From positions 19,522-83,521 of the forward strand of contig CAMCMU010000018.1 of the NCBI GenBank assembly GCA_945876035.1: a stretch of DNA of 64,000 bases, in the 5' to 3' direction. Shown here in pieces: positions 47,924 through 56,563 of this stretch (the first letter of the stretch is position 1; each line of letters begins with the position of its first letter). The stretch is from Schlesneria paludicola DSM 18645. GTDB lineage: Bacteria; Planctomycetota; Planctomycetia; Planctomycetales; Planctomycetaceae. A program made the position numbers and the translations under genes. The notes beneath the pieces are model-generated. The model ran no database searches. It was not told where the DNA came from and worked only from the letters and a program-made list of their open reading frames with translations.

Positions 47924-48619
47924 ATGTCGCACGAGTCACCTTGCGTCCAAGTTCGCGATGTTCACAAGTCATTTAAGCGAGGGGGTGACGTCGTCGATGT
48001 CTTAAATGGGCTGAATCTGGATGTGCAGCACGGCGAATTCGTGGGACTCATGGGACCGTCAGGGTCCGGTAAAACCACATTGCTGAATCTGATCGCCGGT
48101 CTGGATCGGCCGACACTCGGAGAGGTCATCGTTCAAGGGCAGACGATTTCCCGTATGACTGAGGGGCAATTGGCGGGTTGGCGAACGCGAAATATTGGGT
48201 TTGTATTTCAGTTCTATCATCTCCTTCCCGTGTTGACGGCGTTTCGTAACGTGGAACTTCCGTTGCTGCTGTTACCGTTGTCCGCCAAACAGCGTCGACA
48301 GCAGGTGACTACGGCACTCGATATTGTCGGTCTTTCTGACCGCGTGAATCATCGACCGGGTCAGTTGTCGGGCGGGCAGCAACAACGCGTCGGCATCGCC
48401 CGCGCGATCGTGACCGATCCGGCCTTGATTGTCGCGGATGAACCAACTGGCGATCTCGATGCAAAGTCTGCAGATGAGATTCTGAATCTGTTGGGGGAAC
48501 TCAAGAAAACTCTGAATAAGACAATCGTCATGGTCACACACGACCCGCGCGCTGCGGAACGAGCGGATCGTGTGGTGCAGTTGGCCAAGGGACGTCTAGC
48601 CCCGCAATTGGCAAAGTGA
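47924..48619 (+). CDS. ABC transporter ATP-binding protein (MacB/LolD-like)
   Basis: The 231-residue ATPase is complete. Walker A is GPSGSGKTT at 44-52, the Q loop is [16 protein letters not shown], the signature is LSGGQQQR near 148-155, Walker B is [13 protein letters not shown], and the H loop is [15 protein letters not shown]. The Q-loop and short length fit the LolD/MacB subfamily, which powers extracytoplasmic conformational work rather than transport through the membrane domain. GAGG lies just upstream of the ATG. It belongs to the adaptor-ATPase-permease-permease operon and ends one base before the next frame opens. Confidence 0.95.
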   Translation: MSHESPCVQVRDVHKSFKRGGDVVDVLNGLNLDVQHGEFVGLMGPSGSGKTTLLNLIAGLDRPTLGEVIVQGQTISRMTEGQLAGWRTRNIGFVFQFYHLLPVLTAFRNVELPLLLLPLSAKQRRQQVTTALDIVGLSDRVNHRPGQLSGGQQQRVGIARAIVTDPALIVADEPTGDLDAKSADEILNLLGELKKTLNKTIVMVTHDPRAAERADRVVQLAKGRLAPQLAK

Positions 48620-48718
48620 TTGGATCTTGTTGATGACGAACGAAGTCACGGTCCCCGGGCGAAGGCACAAACGTCGGGTCGGTGCATTAATCGGCGACAG
48701 CCCCGAAAAGAGACAACG

Positions 48719-49978
48719 ATGAAATACTTTTTGCTCGTGTTTGAGACGATGCGTCAAAACTGGTTGCGAACGCTGCTGACCTCGTTGGGCACGATGATGA
48801 TGGTGTTCGTGGTGACCTTGGTGTTTTCGATCCTCACGTTTCTTGATCGAGCCACTTCCGAAAAGAGTCAGAACCTGAAGGCCATTGTCTCCGAACGATG
48901 GCAGATTCCCAGTCAGATGCCCATCGCTTATGCGGACGCGTTGTCAGAAGGTGCCCCGCAGAAAGAAGGGGATCATCGCATCGAATCCAAGGATTCGATG
49001 ACTTGGAGTTTTTACGGCGGCACGACCGAAAAAGATCTCCGCTTGGCCACACGCAGCAGCTTTTTGTTCGCCTTTGCCCTGTTGCCAAGTAGCCTGCTGA
49101 CGATGATGGACGAACTGGATTCACTCGAAGGCCCGTTGAAAGCGGAATTCGAGGTGGTCGTGGGCAAGTTGGCGGACAATCGACGCGGTATCATTGTCGG
49201 CAAGGATCGCTTAGCGGCCTTGGAAAAGAGCGTCGGCGACACGATCACTCTTTACGGTCTCAACTACAAGGAGATCAATCTCGAAGTGGATATCGTTGGA
49301 CTTTTTCCACCGGGGCGTTACGACAACAGCGCCGCAATCAACCGCGATTATCTGCGGGCCGCGCTCGATGCCTACCCGCAGTCGCACTCGGGTAAGTCGC
49401 ATCCGCTGGCCAGTAAGTCCCTCAATCTTGTCTGGCTACGAATGAAGGACAAACAAATTTTCGAACAGGTTTCAAATCAAATTTTGTCGTCCTCGTCGTT
49501 CTCCAGTCCTGCGGTAAAAGTCGAGACGGCCTCGTCAGGGATTTCGACGTTTCTCGAGGCCTACCGTGATCTGATCTGGGGCATGCGATGGCTGCTGGCA
49601 CCGGCGATCTTGGTGACTCTTTCGCTGGTGATCTCCAACGCGATCAGCATTGGTGTCCGCGAGCGGAGAATGGAGTTTGCGGTTTTAAAAGTTTTGGGAT
49701 TCCGCCCGTGGCAGATTTTGTTGTTAGTCATCTCTGAAGCGTTAGCGATTGGCGTTTTCTCGGGAGTCTTCAGCGCCGGGCTGACCTACTATATGGTCAA
49801 CGTGTATTTCGGCGGACTGAAATTTCCGATTGCGTTTTTCGGCGAGTTCCGTATTCCATGGGAAGCATTGTGGTGGGGCGCGGCGATCGGTGGAGGCACG
49901 GCCTTCGCTGGTAGTTTCCTCCCCGCATGGTCGGCCCGCACGGTCAAAGTCTCGGATGTGTTTGCGAAAATTGCGTGA
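48719..49978 (+). CDS. ABC transporter permease, FtsX/MacB-like, first of two
   Basis: This 419-residue membrane protein has the four-helix MacB/FtsX plan. An N-terminal helix (LLTSLGTMMMVFVVTLVFSI, near 17-36) is followed by a large extracytoplasmic domain of about 230 residues. Three C-terminal helices follow (LLAPAILVTLSLVISNAISI, WQILLLVISEALAIGVFSGV, WWGAAIGGGTAFAGSFL). The coupling segment ISIGVRERRMEFAVLKVLGF contains the conserved arginine-rich loop that meets the ATPase. The ATG at 48719 follows AAAAGAGA. It is the first of two different permeases in the operon, so the transporter is probably a heterodimer. Substrate unknown. Confidence 0.92.
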   Translation: MKYFLLVFETMRQNWLRTLLTSLGTMMMVFVVTLVFSILTFLDRATSEKSQNLKAIVSERWQIPSQMPIAYADALSEGAPQKEGDHRIESKDSMTWSFYGGTTEKDLRLATRSSFLFAFALLPSSLLTMMDELDSLEGPLKAEFEVVVGKLADNRRGIIVGKDRLAALEKSVGDTITLYGLNYKEINLEVDIVGLFPPGRYDNSAAINRDYLRAALDAYPQSHSGKSHPLASKSLNLVWLRMKDKQIFEQVSNQILSSSSFSSPAVKVETASSGISTFLEAYRDLIWGMRWLLAPAILVTLSLVISNAISIGVRERRMEFAVLKVLGFRPWQILLLVISEALAIGVFSGVFSAGLTYYMVNVYFGGLKFPIAFFGEFRIPWEALWWGAAIGGGTAFAGSFLPAWSARTVKVSDVFAKIA

Positions 49979-50027
49979 TGTTCTCTCGGCTGATGGTTTT
50001 GGAACGATTGTACCACGGGATTCCACC

Positions 50028-51611
50028 ATGCTCTTCTCTCTTATCGCCGCCGCCCCTTGGCAGATTCGATCGGACTCTTGGTTAGTCATCGGAATGCTTG
50101 GGGGGACGATGACCCTGCTGTTGACGCTACTGGTCATCAGTAAAGTTCCTCTGAGCTATAACGTTTTGAATCTGACGTCTCGTTGGGTGACAACCGTGAT
50201 GACCGCCTTGGCCTTTACCTTGGTGGTCAGCTTGTTGACGGTGATGTTAGCTTTCGTCAACGGAATGTATGCCTTGACTGAACAAAGTGGTCAACCGGGC
50301 AATGTCATCATTATGGCCGAGGGCTCGACCGACGAAACGTTCAGCAACCTCGGTGTGACGGACATCGGTGACATCGAAAACCAATCGGGTGTCGCCCGTA
50401 ACGATCAGCGTGAACCATGCGTCAGCCGCGAAACGTACATCATTGTCAATCAGCCGATTGAAAAGGCGCAACCGGGAAAACCGAAACGGCGTTTTTTGTC
50501 AGTTCGAGGTGTCGACGATCCGGCGATGAGCGCTTCGGTGCATGGAATGATACTGACGAACGGCAGCCGCTGGTTTTCCGAGGCTGGGGTCCAGCAACTG
50601 GCCGAGGACGCAACTGGTCAGGCCGCAATTGAAGTTGTTCTCGGAGGCGGCATTGCCAAGCAGCTCGGATCAGATCGCACATCCGCCGAGCGAGCCAAGG
50701 CTCGGAATTCCGATCGACTCGATCTCGAAGATACCTTTGAACTGAATTACCGGACGTGGAAAGTCGTGGGGATCATGGAGTCGCTTGGCTCGACATTTGA
50801 TTCGGAAGTCTGGGCAAAACGGTCACTGGTGGGTCCGATGTTTGGCAAAAACACCTACTCCACACTCGTCCTCCGATCGGATCCCAACTTTCGCAGGGAA
50901 CGGCGCAAAGAGGTCATGTTGGCGCGCAACGAACGTGCCGACAAGACTCTTGAGAAGGCGCTCGTAAACTTCGAGAAAAAACGCTCCGAAGACATGGCCA
51001 GGCAGGCCGCAGACACCAAGAAAAAACCTTCACTTCCGAGTCGGCCTGTTCGGGAAAAAGTCGAACAACCGACCACCGATGCCGGATGGGGAGCAGAGAT
51101 CCTCAAGGAGTACTTCAACACGGAATATGAAAAGTCCAAGGTCAACGCCATTGTCGAGACGAAGTACTTCGAGGGCCTGTCCTCTACGAATCTTCAATTT
51201 TTGATTGCGATTGAGTTTATCGCCGTGGTGCTCGCGATCGGAGGAGTCTTCGGGGTCATGAACACGATGTTCGCCGCCGTCAGTCAACGCGGGCGAGACA
51301 TTGGCGTGCTGAGGCTTCTCGGTTTTAAGCGTTGGCAAATTCTCGTATCGTTTCTCTTGGAATCAATGGCCATTGCGATCGTGGGTTCGCTGATTGGCTG
51401 TGCTCTCGGCTACCTGTGGGACGGTGTCACGGCGTCGAGCATTGTCAGCAGTGGGCAGGGCGGCGGCGGCAAGGCAGTGGTCCTGAAATTGGTGGTCGAT
51501 CTCAGCACTCTGGCGATGGGAATGTGCCTCGGTGTTGCTATGGGCTTATTGGGCGGGTTGATCCCGTCCTTATCAGCGATGCGGCTGACGGCTCTGGAAG
51601 CCTTGCGATGA
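50028..51611 (+). CDS. ABC transporter permease, FtsX/MacB-like, second of two
   Basis: This 527-residue permease has the same plan as its neighbour but with a longer periplasmic domain. It has helix GGTMTLLLTLLVISKVPLSY near 23, a second helix TVMTALAFTLVVSLLTVMLA, and the extracytoplasmic region. The C-terminal helices include FLIAIEFIAVVLAIGGVFGV and SFLLESMAIAIVGSLIGCAL. A coupling loop AVSQRGRDIGVLRLLGFKRWQ is present. Within the extracytoplasmic domain is a charged, coiled-coil-like insert of about 90 residues (RRKEVMLARNERADKTLEKA onwards). The ATG at 50028 gives an ordinary start; an earlier in-frame start overlaps the previous gene by 150 bases and is less likely. It is last in the operon. 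Confidence 0.92.
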   Translation: MLFSLIAAAPWQIRSDSWLVIGMLGGTMTLLLTLLVISKVPLSYNVLNLTSRWVTTVMTALAFTLVVSLLTVMLAFVNGMYALTEQSGQPGNVIIMAEGSTDETFSNLGVTDIGDIENQSGVARNDQREPCVSRETYIIVNQPIEKAQPGKPKRRFLSVRGVDDPAMSASVHGMILTNGSRWFSEAGVQQLAEDATGQAAIEVVLGGGIAKQLGSDRTSAERAKARNSDRLDLEDTFELNYRTWKVVGIMESLGSTFDSEVWAKRSLVGPMFGKNTYSTLVLRSDPNFRRERRKEVMLARNERADKTLEKALVNFEKKRSEDMARQAADTKKKPSLPSRPVREKVEQPTTDAGWGAEILKEYFNTEYEKSKVNAIVETKYFEGLSSTNLQFLIAIEFIAVVLAIGGVFGVMNTMFAAVSQRGRDIGVLRLLGFKRWQILVSFLLESMAIAIVGSLIGCALGYLWDGVTASSIVSSGQGGGGKAVVLKLVVDLSTLAMGMCLGVAMGLLGGLIPSLSAMRLTALEALR

Positions 51612-51995
51612 CAATCGGTGTGTCGTCGCCGCTGCCGGAAACGCAGGCATCGAAACCGGATCCCCGGTGTGACGCCGTCGGCGGGATTCGCGGCTCCTCG
51701 CTTCCTCCAACCGCGTCAGCCTCGGACGGGGCTTTATTTGTCGTTTTTTTTGGGGGGGGGCTTCCACAGACGTCCGATGCCCCTCCATCGGCGGTCATGC
51801 GGGGAGCAGATGGTTTTCTCGCTCCACATTTTTTCGTGGTGGCGTTCGATGCTCCTCGAGTGTTCCGGCTTGCCAATTCGCGACCACTCTGAGGCGAACA
51901 GGTGTCACACGGCACGAATCGACGGCCCCATTGGAATGTCCTCTGCGGTCTAGTGGTCGATGCCACAAGTCATTGATGAACATCCGGCTGTCGGG
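51612..51995. other. Gap without a supported gene
   Basis: About 380 bases between converging genes. A run of T followed by a run of G occurs near 51741-51758. Open frames are present on both strands but none looks like protein. Confidence 0.4.
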
Positions 51996-53009
51996 CTAGG
52001 GAAGCATGTTTGTCCCCATGATGAGCAAGCCCGCTGCGGAATTGCCACCGGTGGCGGATTTTGAATCGGAACCGTTCGCCTTCGGTGGAGAGACTGACGA
52101 ACTTACGGAACCGACGGATGGGGCTCCTCTCGTCTGCGGCAGGTTGGGAGGAATCCCAGGTGAGAATTGCGCCTGCGTGACCGAATGGCCTTTATACTTC
52201 TGAGTAAAAGACTCCGGCGGTCGAGGAAGCTCGATTCCCGGAACCTCGCCAAACGATGAGTTCGCCGTGACGGAGAGTCCGGGTGCCAATTGCCTCGGTT
52301 CCTTGTTGGAGTCTCCGATCATCGGCCACATCACGCGTTGTCCATCGAAGTTTCCCGCATTATAGATTGTCCCGTGTTGAAAAGGACCTGTGCCGAAGAT
52401 CCACGTGTCCCGAGCGTCGGCGGTAATCGGATGAGATCCTGATTGCCATACGGCTTGACCAGTGACTTGGTTGTAGGCAAAAACCGCCAGCTTCGCCACT
52501 CCCCGTTGATGGGTCGTTTTTGCCAGCGGGATCTCCGGAATGACCGAAGGAGCACCAGCTAACAGCGGCGAGGCGGGAAGATTCGTCTGCGGAATTCCCA
52601 ACAGCACATCCTGTCGATTCGTACCGACCGCCCCTGCCCTCGCTTCGACCACATAGGTCGCGTCTTCACGCTGACTTTTCAAAAAAACACCGGCGGCCAA
52701 AAGCTTCTGGCGAATAGAACTGACAATGTAGCCCTCGTCAGATGCCCCCTTGAGATACTGCGGATCGAAATAGATGTCCTTCCCTTCAAGCTGGGAAAAA
52801 TCCATATCATTGACCGATCGGTCAATCGCCGTGGAGAGCAGAATCTGTTCGGTTCCGGTTCTCAGTGTGTCGGACATGCGCGTTGTCCCGCAACCGAGAA
52901 TGCTCCATGCGAACAGCACGCCGATGGTCACGACTTTGCCTCGCGATATTACGAGTAATATGCGATGGCTAGTCCGAGCCAGACGATTTGCTCGAGAAAC
53001 ATCCAACAT
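51996..53009 (-). CDS. Planctomycete lipoprotein of unknown function
   Basis: The protein of about 337 residues has a basic N-terminus and a lipobox (LFAWSILGCGTT, cysteine near 40), so it is probably anchored by a lipid. The mature region reads TTRMSDTLRTGTEQILLSTA, then MDFSQLEGKDIYFDPQYLKG and SIRQKLLAAGVFLKSQ. VAKLAVFAYNQVTGQAVWQS and DTWIFGTGPFQHGTIY follow. This matches in outline a lipoprotein family repeatedly seen in planctomycetes. The C-terminal 90 residues are proline, serine and glycine rich and look disordered. I choose the ATG at 53009; an earlier start at 53078 is possible. It ends 384 bases from the export operon with no evident link. Confidence 0.75.
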   Translation of the reverse strand: MLDVSRANRLARTSHRILLVISRGKVVTIGVLFAWSILGCGTTRMSDTLRTGTEQILLSTAIDRSVNDMDFSQLEGKDIYFDPQYLKGASDEGYIVSSIRQKLLAAGVFLKSQREDATYVVEARAGAVGTNRQDVLLGIPQTNLPASPLLAGAPSVIPEIPLAKTTHQRGVAKLAVFAYNQVTGQAVWQSGSHPITADARDTWIFGTGPFQHGTIYNAGNFDGQRVMWPMIGDSNKEPRQLAPGLSVTANSSFGEVPGIELPRPPESFTQKYKGHSVTQAQFSPGIPPNLPQTRGAPSVGSVSSSVSPPKANGSDSKSATGGNSAAGLLIMGTNMLP

Positions 53010-53749
53010 CTGTGATGCCGTCCTTGCGGGGAGAATTATTTCCTGCGAATGGTACCGCCAGATGGGCCCGCTCACCAAGATCAGTTTTTAATCTCATGCC
53101 CATCGCAATCGAGCACCGAATCCGTTGGCCTTTGATTGACGGACAATCTTCATTTTGTGGTTAGTGCGGACCTTAGACAGCGATGAGAAAGCAGGCGGCT
53201 CGGGAAAAACTACGATTTTGGCGTTGGGCTCGTTGTCCTTGCGAATCCCCTCCGCTTCCCTGTCTTCCTAAATTCAAGTATGCATGGTGGTTAAAAAGGC
53301 GGCCTCTCTCTGTTGGCCCAATCTTCGCAAATTGCCGTAGCTGTCTGCATCCGTGGTTTGATAGGACACAGATTGCAGTCATTTATTCAGTTTCAGAAGA
53401 GACGGTTGCAGGAGATCGGCCGGACATCGTTGCCGGACGGAGGCGGCTGCCTTGTCCGAGACGATTTTAAGGCGCGTCCGAGCCGTAAGAAGAATTCCGA
53501 GGGACAGGAAGCAATACTTGCAGTGGTTCGAAGCGTCGAAGGAAGTCGTTCAGGCCACAATCAAAAAACAGGGCTCCACAGGATCAGCGACACGTGGAAC
53601 GCCAGCCGGCCTCAACGAACAAGCAATCTCGTCTGAAGAGCCGACGCCGAGTCGATCTGATAGGATCCCAAAAAGGACGCGCATGAACGCAGGTTGACCG
53701 AAAAGAGGAGTGGTTAGCACTGCCGTAACTTTTTCAGAAAGACCGTGAC
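53010..53749. other. Gap of about 740 bases; possible small frame at 53452-53697
   Basis: Between the lipoprotein gene and the NuoJ-like gene I see only one weakly coding-like frame, at 53452-53697 on the plus strand (82 codons, including EVVQATIKKQGSTGSA). It has no recognised domain and no strong ribosome-binding site, so I do not call it as a gene. The promoter of the NuoJ-like cluster should lie here. Confidence 0.35.
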
Positions 53750-54640
53750 ATGGTCGATTCTCGTCTGCCGTGGTGGCTGATTTTGTTGCTCGGCGTTTGG
53801 GTCATTTCACTGACGCTTTGGTCATGGCCGCGCGCTCAACGAGAGATTCGCTGGGGCGCTGGGTTGTTGTCGTTGGCATATCTTTTGCTTATTTTTCTCG
53901 CTCTGGGCGGCGATCCACGCACCGCGGCGATTGCATCGGAAGAGGTGGTCGGAAGTGCCGCCAAGTCATGGCCGGTGCTGATGGCCAATGCCGTCGGTTT
54001 GGTGGCCGGATTTTTGCTGTTGGGACGGCCCCAATCGCGAGGGCAATTGACGTGGTATACGCTCTTGACGTTAGCGAATGCGACGAGTTGTCTGGCTAGT
54101 GGAGCCATCGGTGTCGGTTGGAGTTTGCTCTTGATGGCATCCGCGGTCAGTGGTGTTCTCATTCTTGAACTGAGTCGCGGCGATGGCGCATCGTTACCGG
54201 AGTGGTTTCCTTTATCAAAACCCGACTTGACGACAGTCGAACAAACGGTCGAATCGGTTTCGGTCATCGCTGTGACAGGCCTTCTGTTGGCAATGGTGTT
54301 TGTTGGAACGATCGCCTATGTCATGCGGGTTGAGGTCTCACGCACGAACGCCAGCCAGCATTTTTCGGCGATCCCCTCGGCCGATCAAATTCTAAAAAAA
54401 CTGCCGGCGAGTCGCGATGTGGAGTCGTTCTCCACACTAGGGGTGTTAATCCTCGGTCGTCGGGCAGATATCGTTGTGCTTTTGAGTGCCCTTGCGTTTC
54501 TGGCGTTGGCCATGCACAACTCAACGAGTGTCGTTGGCGTGACGTGTACGCACAGGAGTGGCCTGAGCGATTCTGACACCAGAGACGACATTTCGGACAC
54601 GACCCCCGCAAGCGTTCGTCCTCATTCAGCAGGATCATGA
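53750..54640 (+). CDS. NuoJ-like membrane subunit of a divergent complex-I-type cluster
   Basis: The 296-residue protein has six or more hydrophobic helices: WWLILLLGVWVISLTLWSW, GLLSLAYLLLIFLALGG, VLMANAVGLVAGFLLLG and TLLTLANATSCLASGA, then VIAVTGLLLAMVFVGTIAYV. Before the last helix, VESFSTLGVLILGRRADIVV resembles the NuoJ segment that ends in a helix next to the quinone region. The sequence is quite divergent and the match is by layout and by its neighbours. It is followed at one base by a NuoK-like gene. The C-terminal 40 residues are polar and unconserved. It probably sits in the inner membrane as part of a subcomplex; function is inferred. Confidence 0.6.
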   Translation: MVDSRLPWWLILLLGVWVISLTLWSWPRAQREIRWGAGLLSLAYLLLIFLALGGDPRTAAIASEEVVGSAAKSWPVLMANAVGLVAGFLLLGRPQSRGQLTWYTLLTLANATSCLASGAIGVGWSLLLMASAVSGVLILELSRGDGASLPEWFPLSKPDLTTVEQTVESVSVIAVTGLLLAMVFVGTIAYVMRVEVSRTNASQHFSAIPSADQILKKLPASRDVESFSTLGVLILGRRADIVVLLSALAFLALAMHNSTSVVGVTCTHRSGLSDSDTRDDISDTTPASVRPHSAGS

Positions 54641-54641
54641 C

Positions 54642-54974
54642 ATGCAATTTGCGCACTGGAATCAGGGGCTGTTGGTCTCTGCGATCTATGTTGTCATGGG
54701 GGGGATGTTGTTGGTCTCCGCGTCGTCACTACGGCACCGCATGATGGCTGTCGGTGTTCTGTCTCAAGCCATCATGCTGGCACTCGCCACTCAGGGAACA
54801 TTTTACGGACGGCATGAACTGCAAGTGGCTGCAATCGTGATGGCGATGGTATTTATCCTATGGGGTCTTCTCGCGGTATGCGGTGAAACCGACGACCCAT
54901 CGTCCCCTGAAAAACAAGACACCGTCGAGTCGAACTCCGCGGTTGACCCTTCTTTGTCAGTGGAACAACAATGA
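54642..54974 (+). CDS. NuoK-like small membrane subunit lacking conserved glutamates
   Basis: The 110-residue protein has three hydrophobic helices, GLLVSAIYVVMGGMLLVSA, MMAVGVLSQAIMLALA and VAAIVMAMVFILWGLLAV, the layout of NuoK/MrpC. In NuoK the second helix carries a glutamate in MGLELMLN and the third a glutamate in AAAEAAVGL; both are thought to line the proton path. Here those positions read VGVLSQAI and AMVFILWGL, so neither glutamate is present. The C-terminal 25 residues are acidic and disordered. Start and stop overlap the neighbouring genes closely (the next gene begins with ATGA within its stop), consistent with translational coupling. Confidence 0.6.
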   Translation: MQFAHWNQGLLVSAIYVVMGGMLLVSASSLRHRMMAVGVLSQAIMLALATQGTFYGRHELQVAAIVMAMVFILWGLLAVCGETDDPSSPEKQDTVESNSAVDPSLSVEQQ

Positions 54975-56452
54975 CAACGATTGCTGCGTGGTTGTTGTTG
55001 CTCACTGTCGGATTGCCCACGGTTGGTGTGCTGGTGGCTGTGATTCTGACCAGTTTGGCGAAGCCGCGGGAAGGTTCTGCGATTTTTAGTGTGCGGCTTG
55101 GAATATTCGCCAGCATCAGCGCGGCCTTCGTGCTGTTACTGTTGCTCATCGGTGTCATCGAGGCCCCCGTTCCGGAAGCTGTTTGGCCGATCGGCACGGC
55201 ACTCGAATTGTCGGGGCCGAAACCGATTCGAATCGCATGGGGTTTGCGGGCAGACCTGATTTCGGTGAGTTGGATCATGATTGTCAGTATTCTAGCTTTT
55301 GGGACGCTGTCTTCCGTACGAACGGGCCTGCAGGGATGTTGCGGCGGTTCGTTGGCAATAACGGCGGGAACGTTACACGTCTCCGCCGTGGCCTTGGCGA
55401 TGTCGACGAGTTTCCCTCAACTGTTGTTTTTTTGGGGAGCCGTTCTTCTGGCGACATGGACTATGGTCGGTTGGTCGACGCCAACCGATGACTCAACGCA
55501 CTCATTTCGCCATGCGGCCATCACGAGTCTTGTTTCGGATGGTCCGTTGGTTTTGGCGGTTCTTTTGATGAGTGTGACCTGCCGGACAATGTTGCTTGAT
55601 GAGGTGTTATCGGTTGAAGGGATGACGGCACTCCGTCGCGACAACCCGTTCTTGCCGGGCTCGATAGGAACTCTGCTGGTTCTCAGTCTCTGGGGTCGGA
55701 GCGGTCTGTTTCCCTGCTTTCTGTGGAACCAAAGTTCGACTGCATGGGATCCGCCGATATGGAGAATGGTTTATTTCGTGGCCTACGTTCCCTCGTCCCT
55801 GTGGCTGCTACTGCGATTCTATCCTGTCATCGCGTCGTCAGAGGCATCACTGGCGTTGCTTGGTGGATTGGGAATGCTCGGCGCAGTCGTCGGGGCGTTC
55901 GTTGCTTGTGGTCAGATCGAGCCACGCGGCATAGCCTCCTTTCTGGTGACATCTCAAGTTGGCGTGGTCTTCGCTGCGGTGAGTTGGTGGCTTTCCAATG
56001 CCGGATTTCAACAGGGTCATTCTGACGGAATCGTGGAGGCCGTACCGCCGTTGATGGATGGCATGCGAGTTGTCATCGGACAATCCGCGGTATTTTTCGC
56101 CGCACTTTTTATTTGGAGGTCAACATCATTCACGGACGTTCACAGCAAGAATTCCGGGTGTTCAACTCGCTCGTCATGGTCTGCGCCTCTCGTCATTCTG
56201 AGCCGAGAGAAACTCTACGTTGAAAAAATAGTTTTCCAACTCATTACGGTGCCCACGCGATTTTTCCTCGACATGGCCAGAAGTGTGGATCGATCGCTCA
56301 AAGAGTCCTGCTTCGCGGCGATCGCAATTCGCTTACCGGCGTGGATTGGTCAACAGATTGAATCACTTCAAATCGGTATTCTGGAGTTTGAGTTGGCGAC
56401 CGCTCTTCTCAGCGGTCTGATTGTACTGCTGACGTGGATGTTGGTGACTTAA
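54971..56452 (+). CDS. NuoL-like antiporter-type subunit, divergent
   Basis: The 493-residue polytopic protein has about twelve hydrophobic helices. A NuoL C-terminal signature is recognisable: REKLYVEKIVFQLITVPTRF then LDMARSVDRSL, comparable to the K-F-Y-V-D-E segment of NuoL. In the central antiporter core, where complex I has a lysine and HTWLPDAMEGP, this protein reads LWGRSGLFPCFLWNQSS. The later SALIHAATM segment reads WRMVYFVAYVPSS, without its histidine. Several charged residues expected in a proton path are therefore missing. The start overlaps the NuoK-like stop by four bases (ATGA). It may be a structural or sodium/pH-linked membrane protein rather than a pump. Confidence 0.6.
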   Translation: MTTIAAWLLLLTVGLPTVGVLVAVILTSLAKPREGSAIFSVRLGIFASISAAFVLLLLLIGVIEAPVPEAVWPIGTALELSGPKPIRIAWGLRADLISVSWIMIVSILAFGTLSSVRTGLQGCCGGSLAITAGTLHVSAVALAMSTSFPQLLFFWGAVLLATWTMVGWSTPTDDSTHSFRHAAITSLVSDGPLVLAVLLMSVTCRTMLLDEVLSVEGMTALRRDNPFLPGSIGTLLVLSLWGRSGLFPCFLWNQSSTAWDPPIWRMVYFVAYVPSSLWLLLRFYPVIASSEASLALLGGLGMLGAVVGAFVACGQIEPRGIASFLVTSQVGVVFAAVSWWLSNAGFQQGHSDGIVEAVPPLMDGMRVVIGQSAVFFAALFIWRSTSFTDVHSKNSGCSTRSSWSAPLVILSREKLYVEKIVFQLITVPTRFFLDMARSVDRSLKESCFAAIAIRLPAWIGQQIESLQIGILEFELATALLSGLIVLLTWMLVT

Positions 56453-56563
56453 ACCAACCACAAACGGAATGCCGTGGGAAACGTGTTTCAATAGGATTCG
56501 TGGTTCGTTGTTGCATTGTGTTGCGACGACAATACGGGCTAGCGACCGACGTTCACGGCGAGG

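Noticed and set aside
53452..53697. An 81-codon plus-strand frame with some protein-like composition
   Set aside because: It lacks a ribosome-binding site and a recognised domain, so it is noted only as a possibility in the gap entry.
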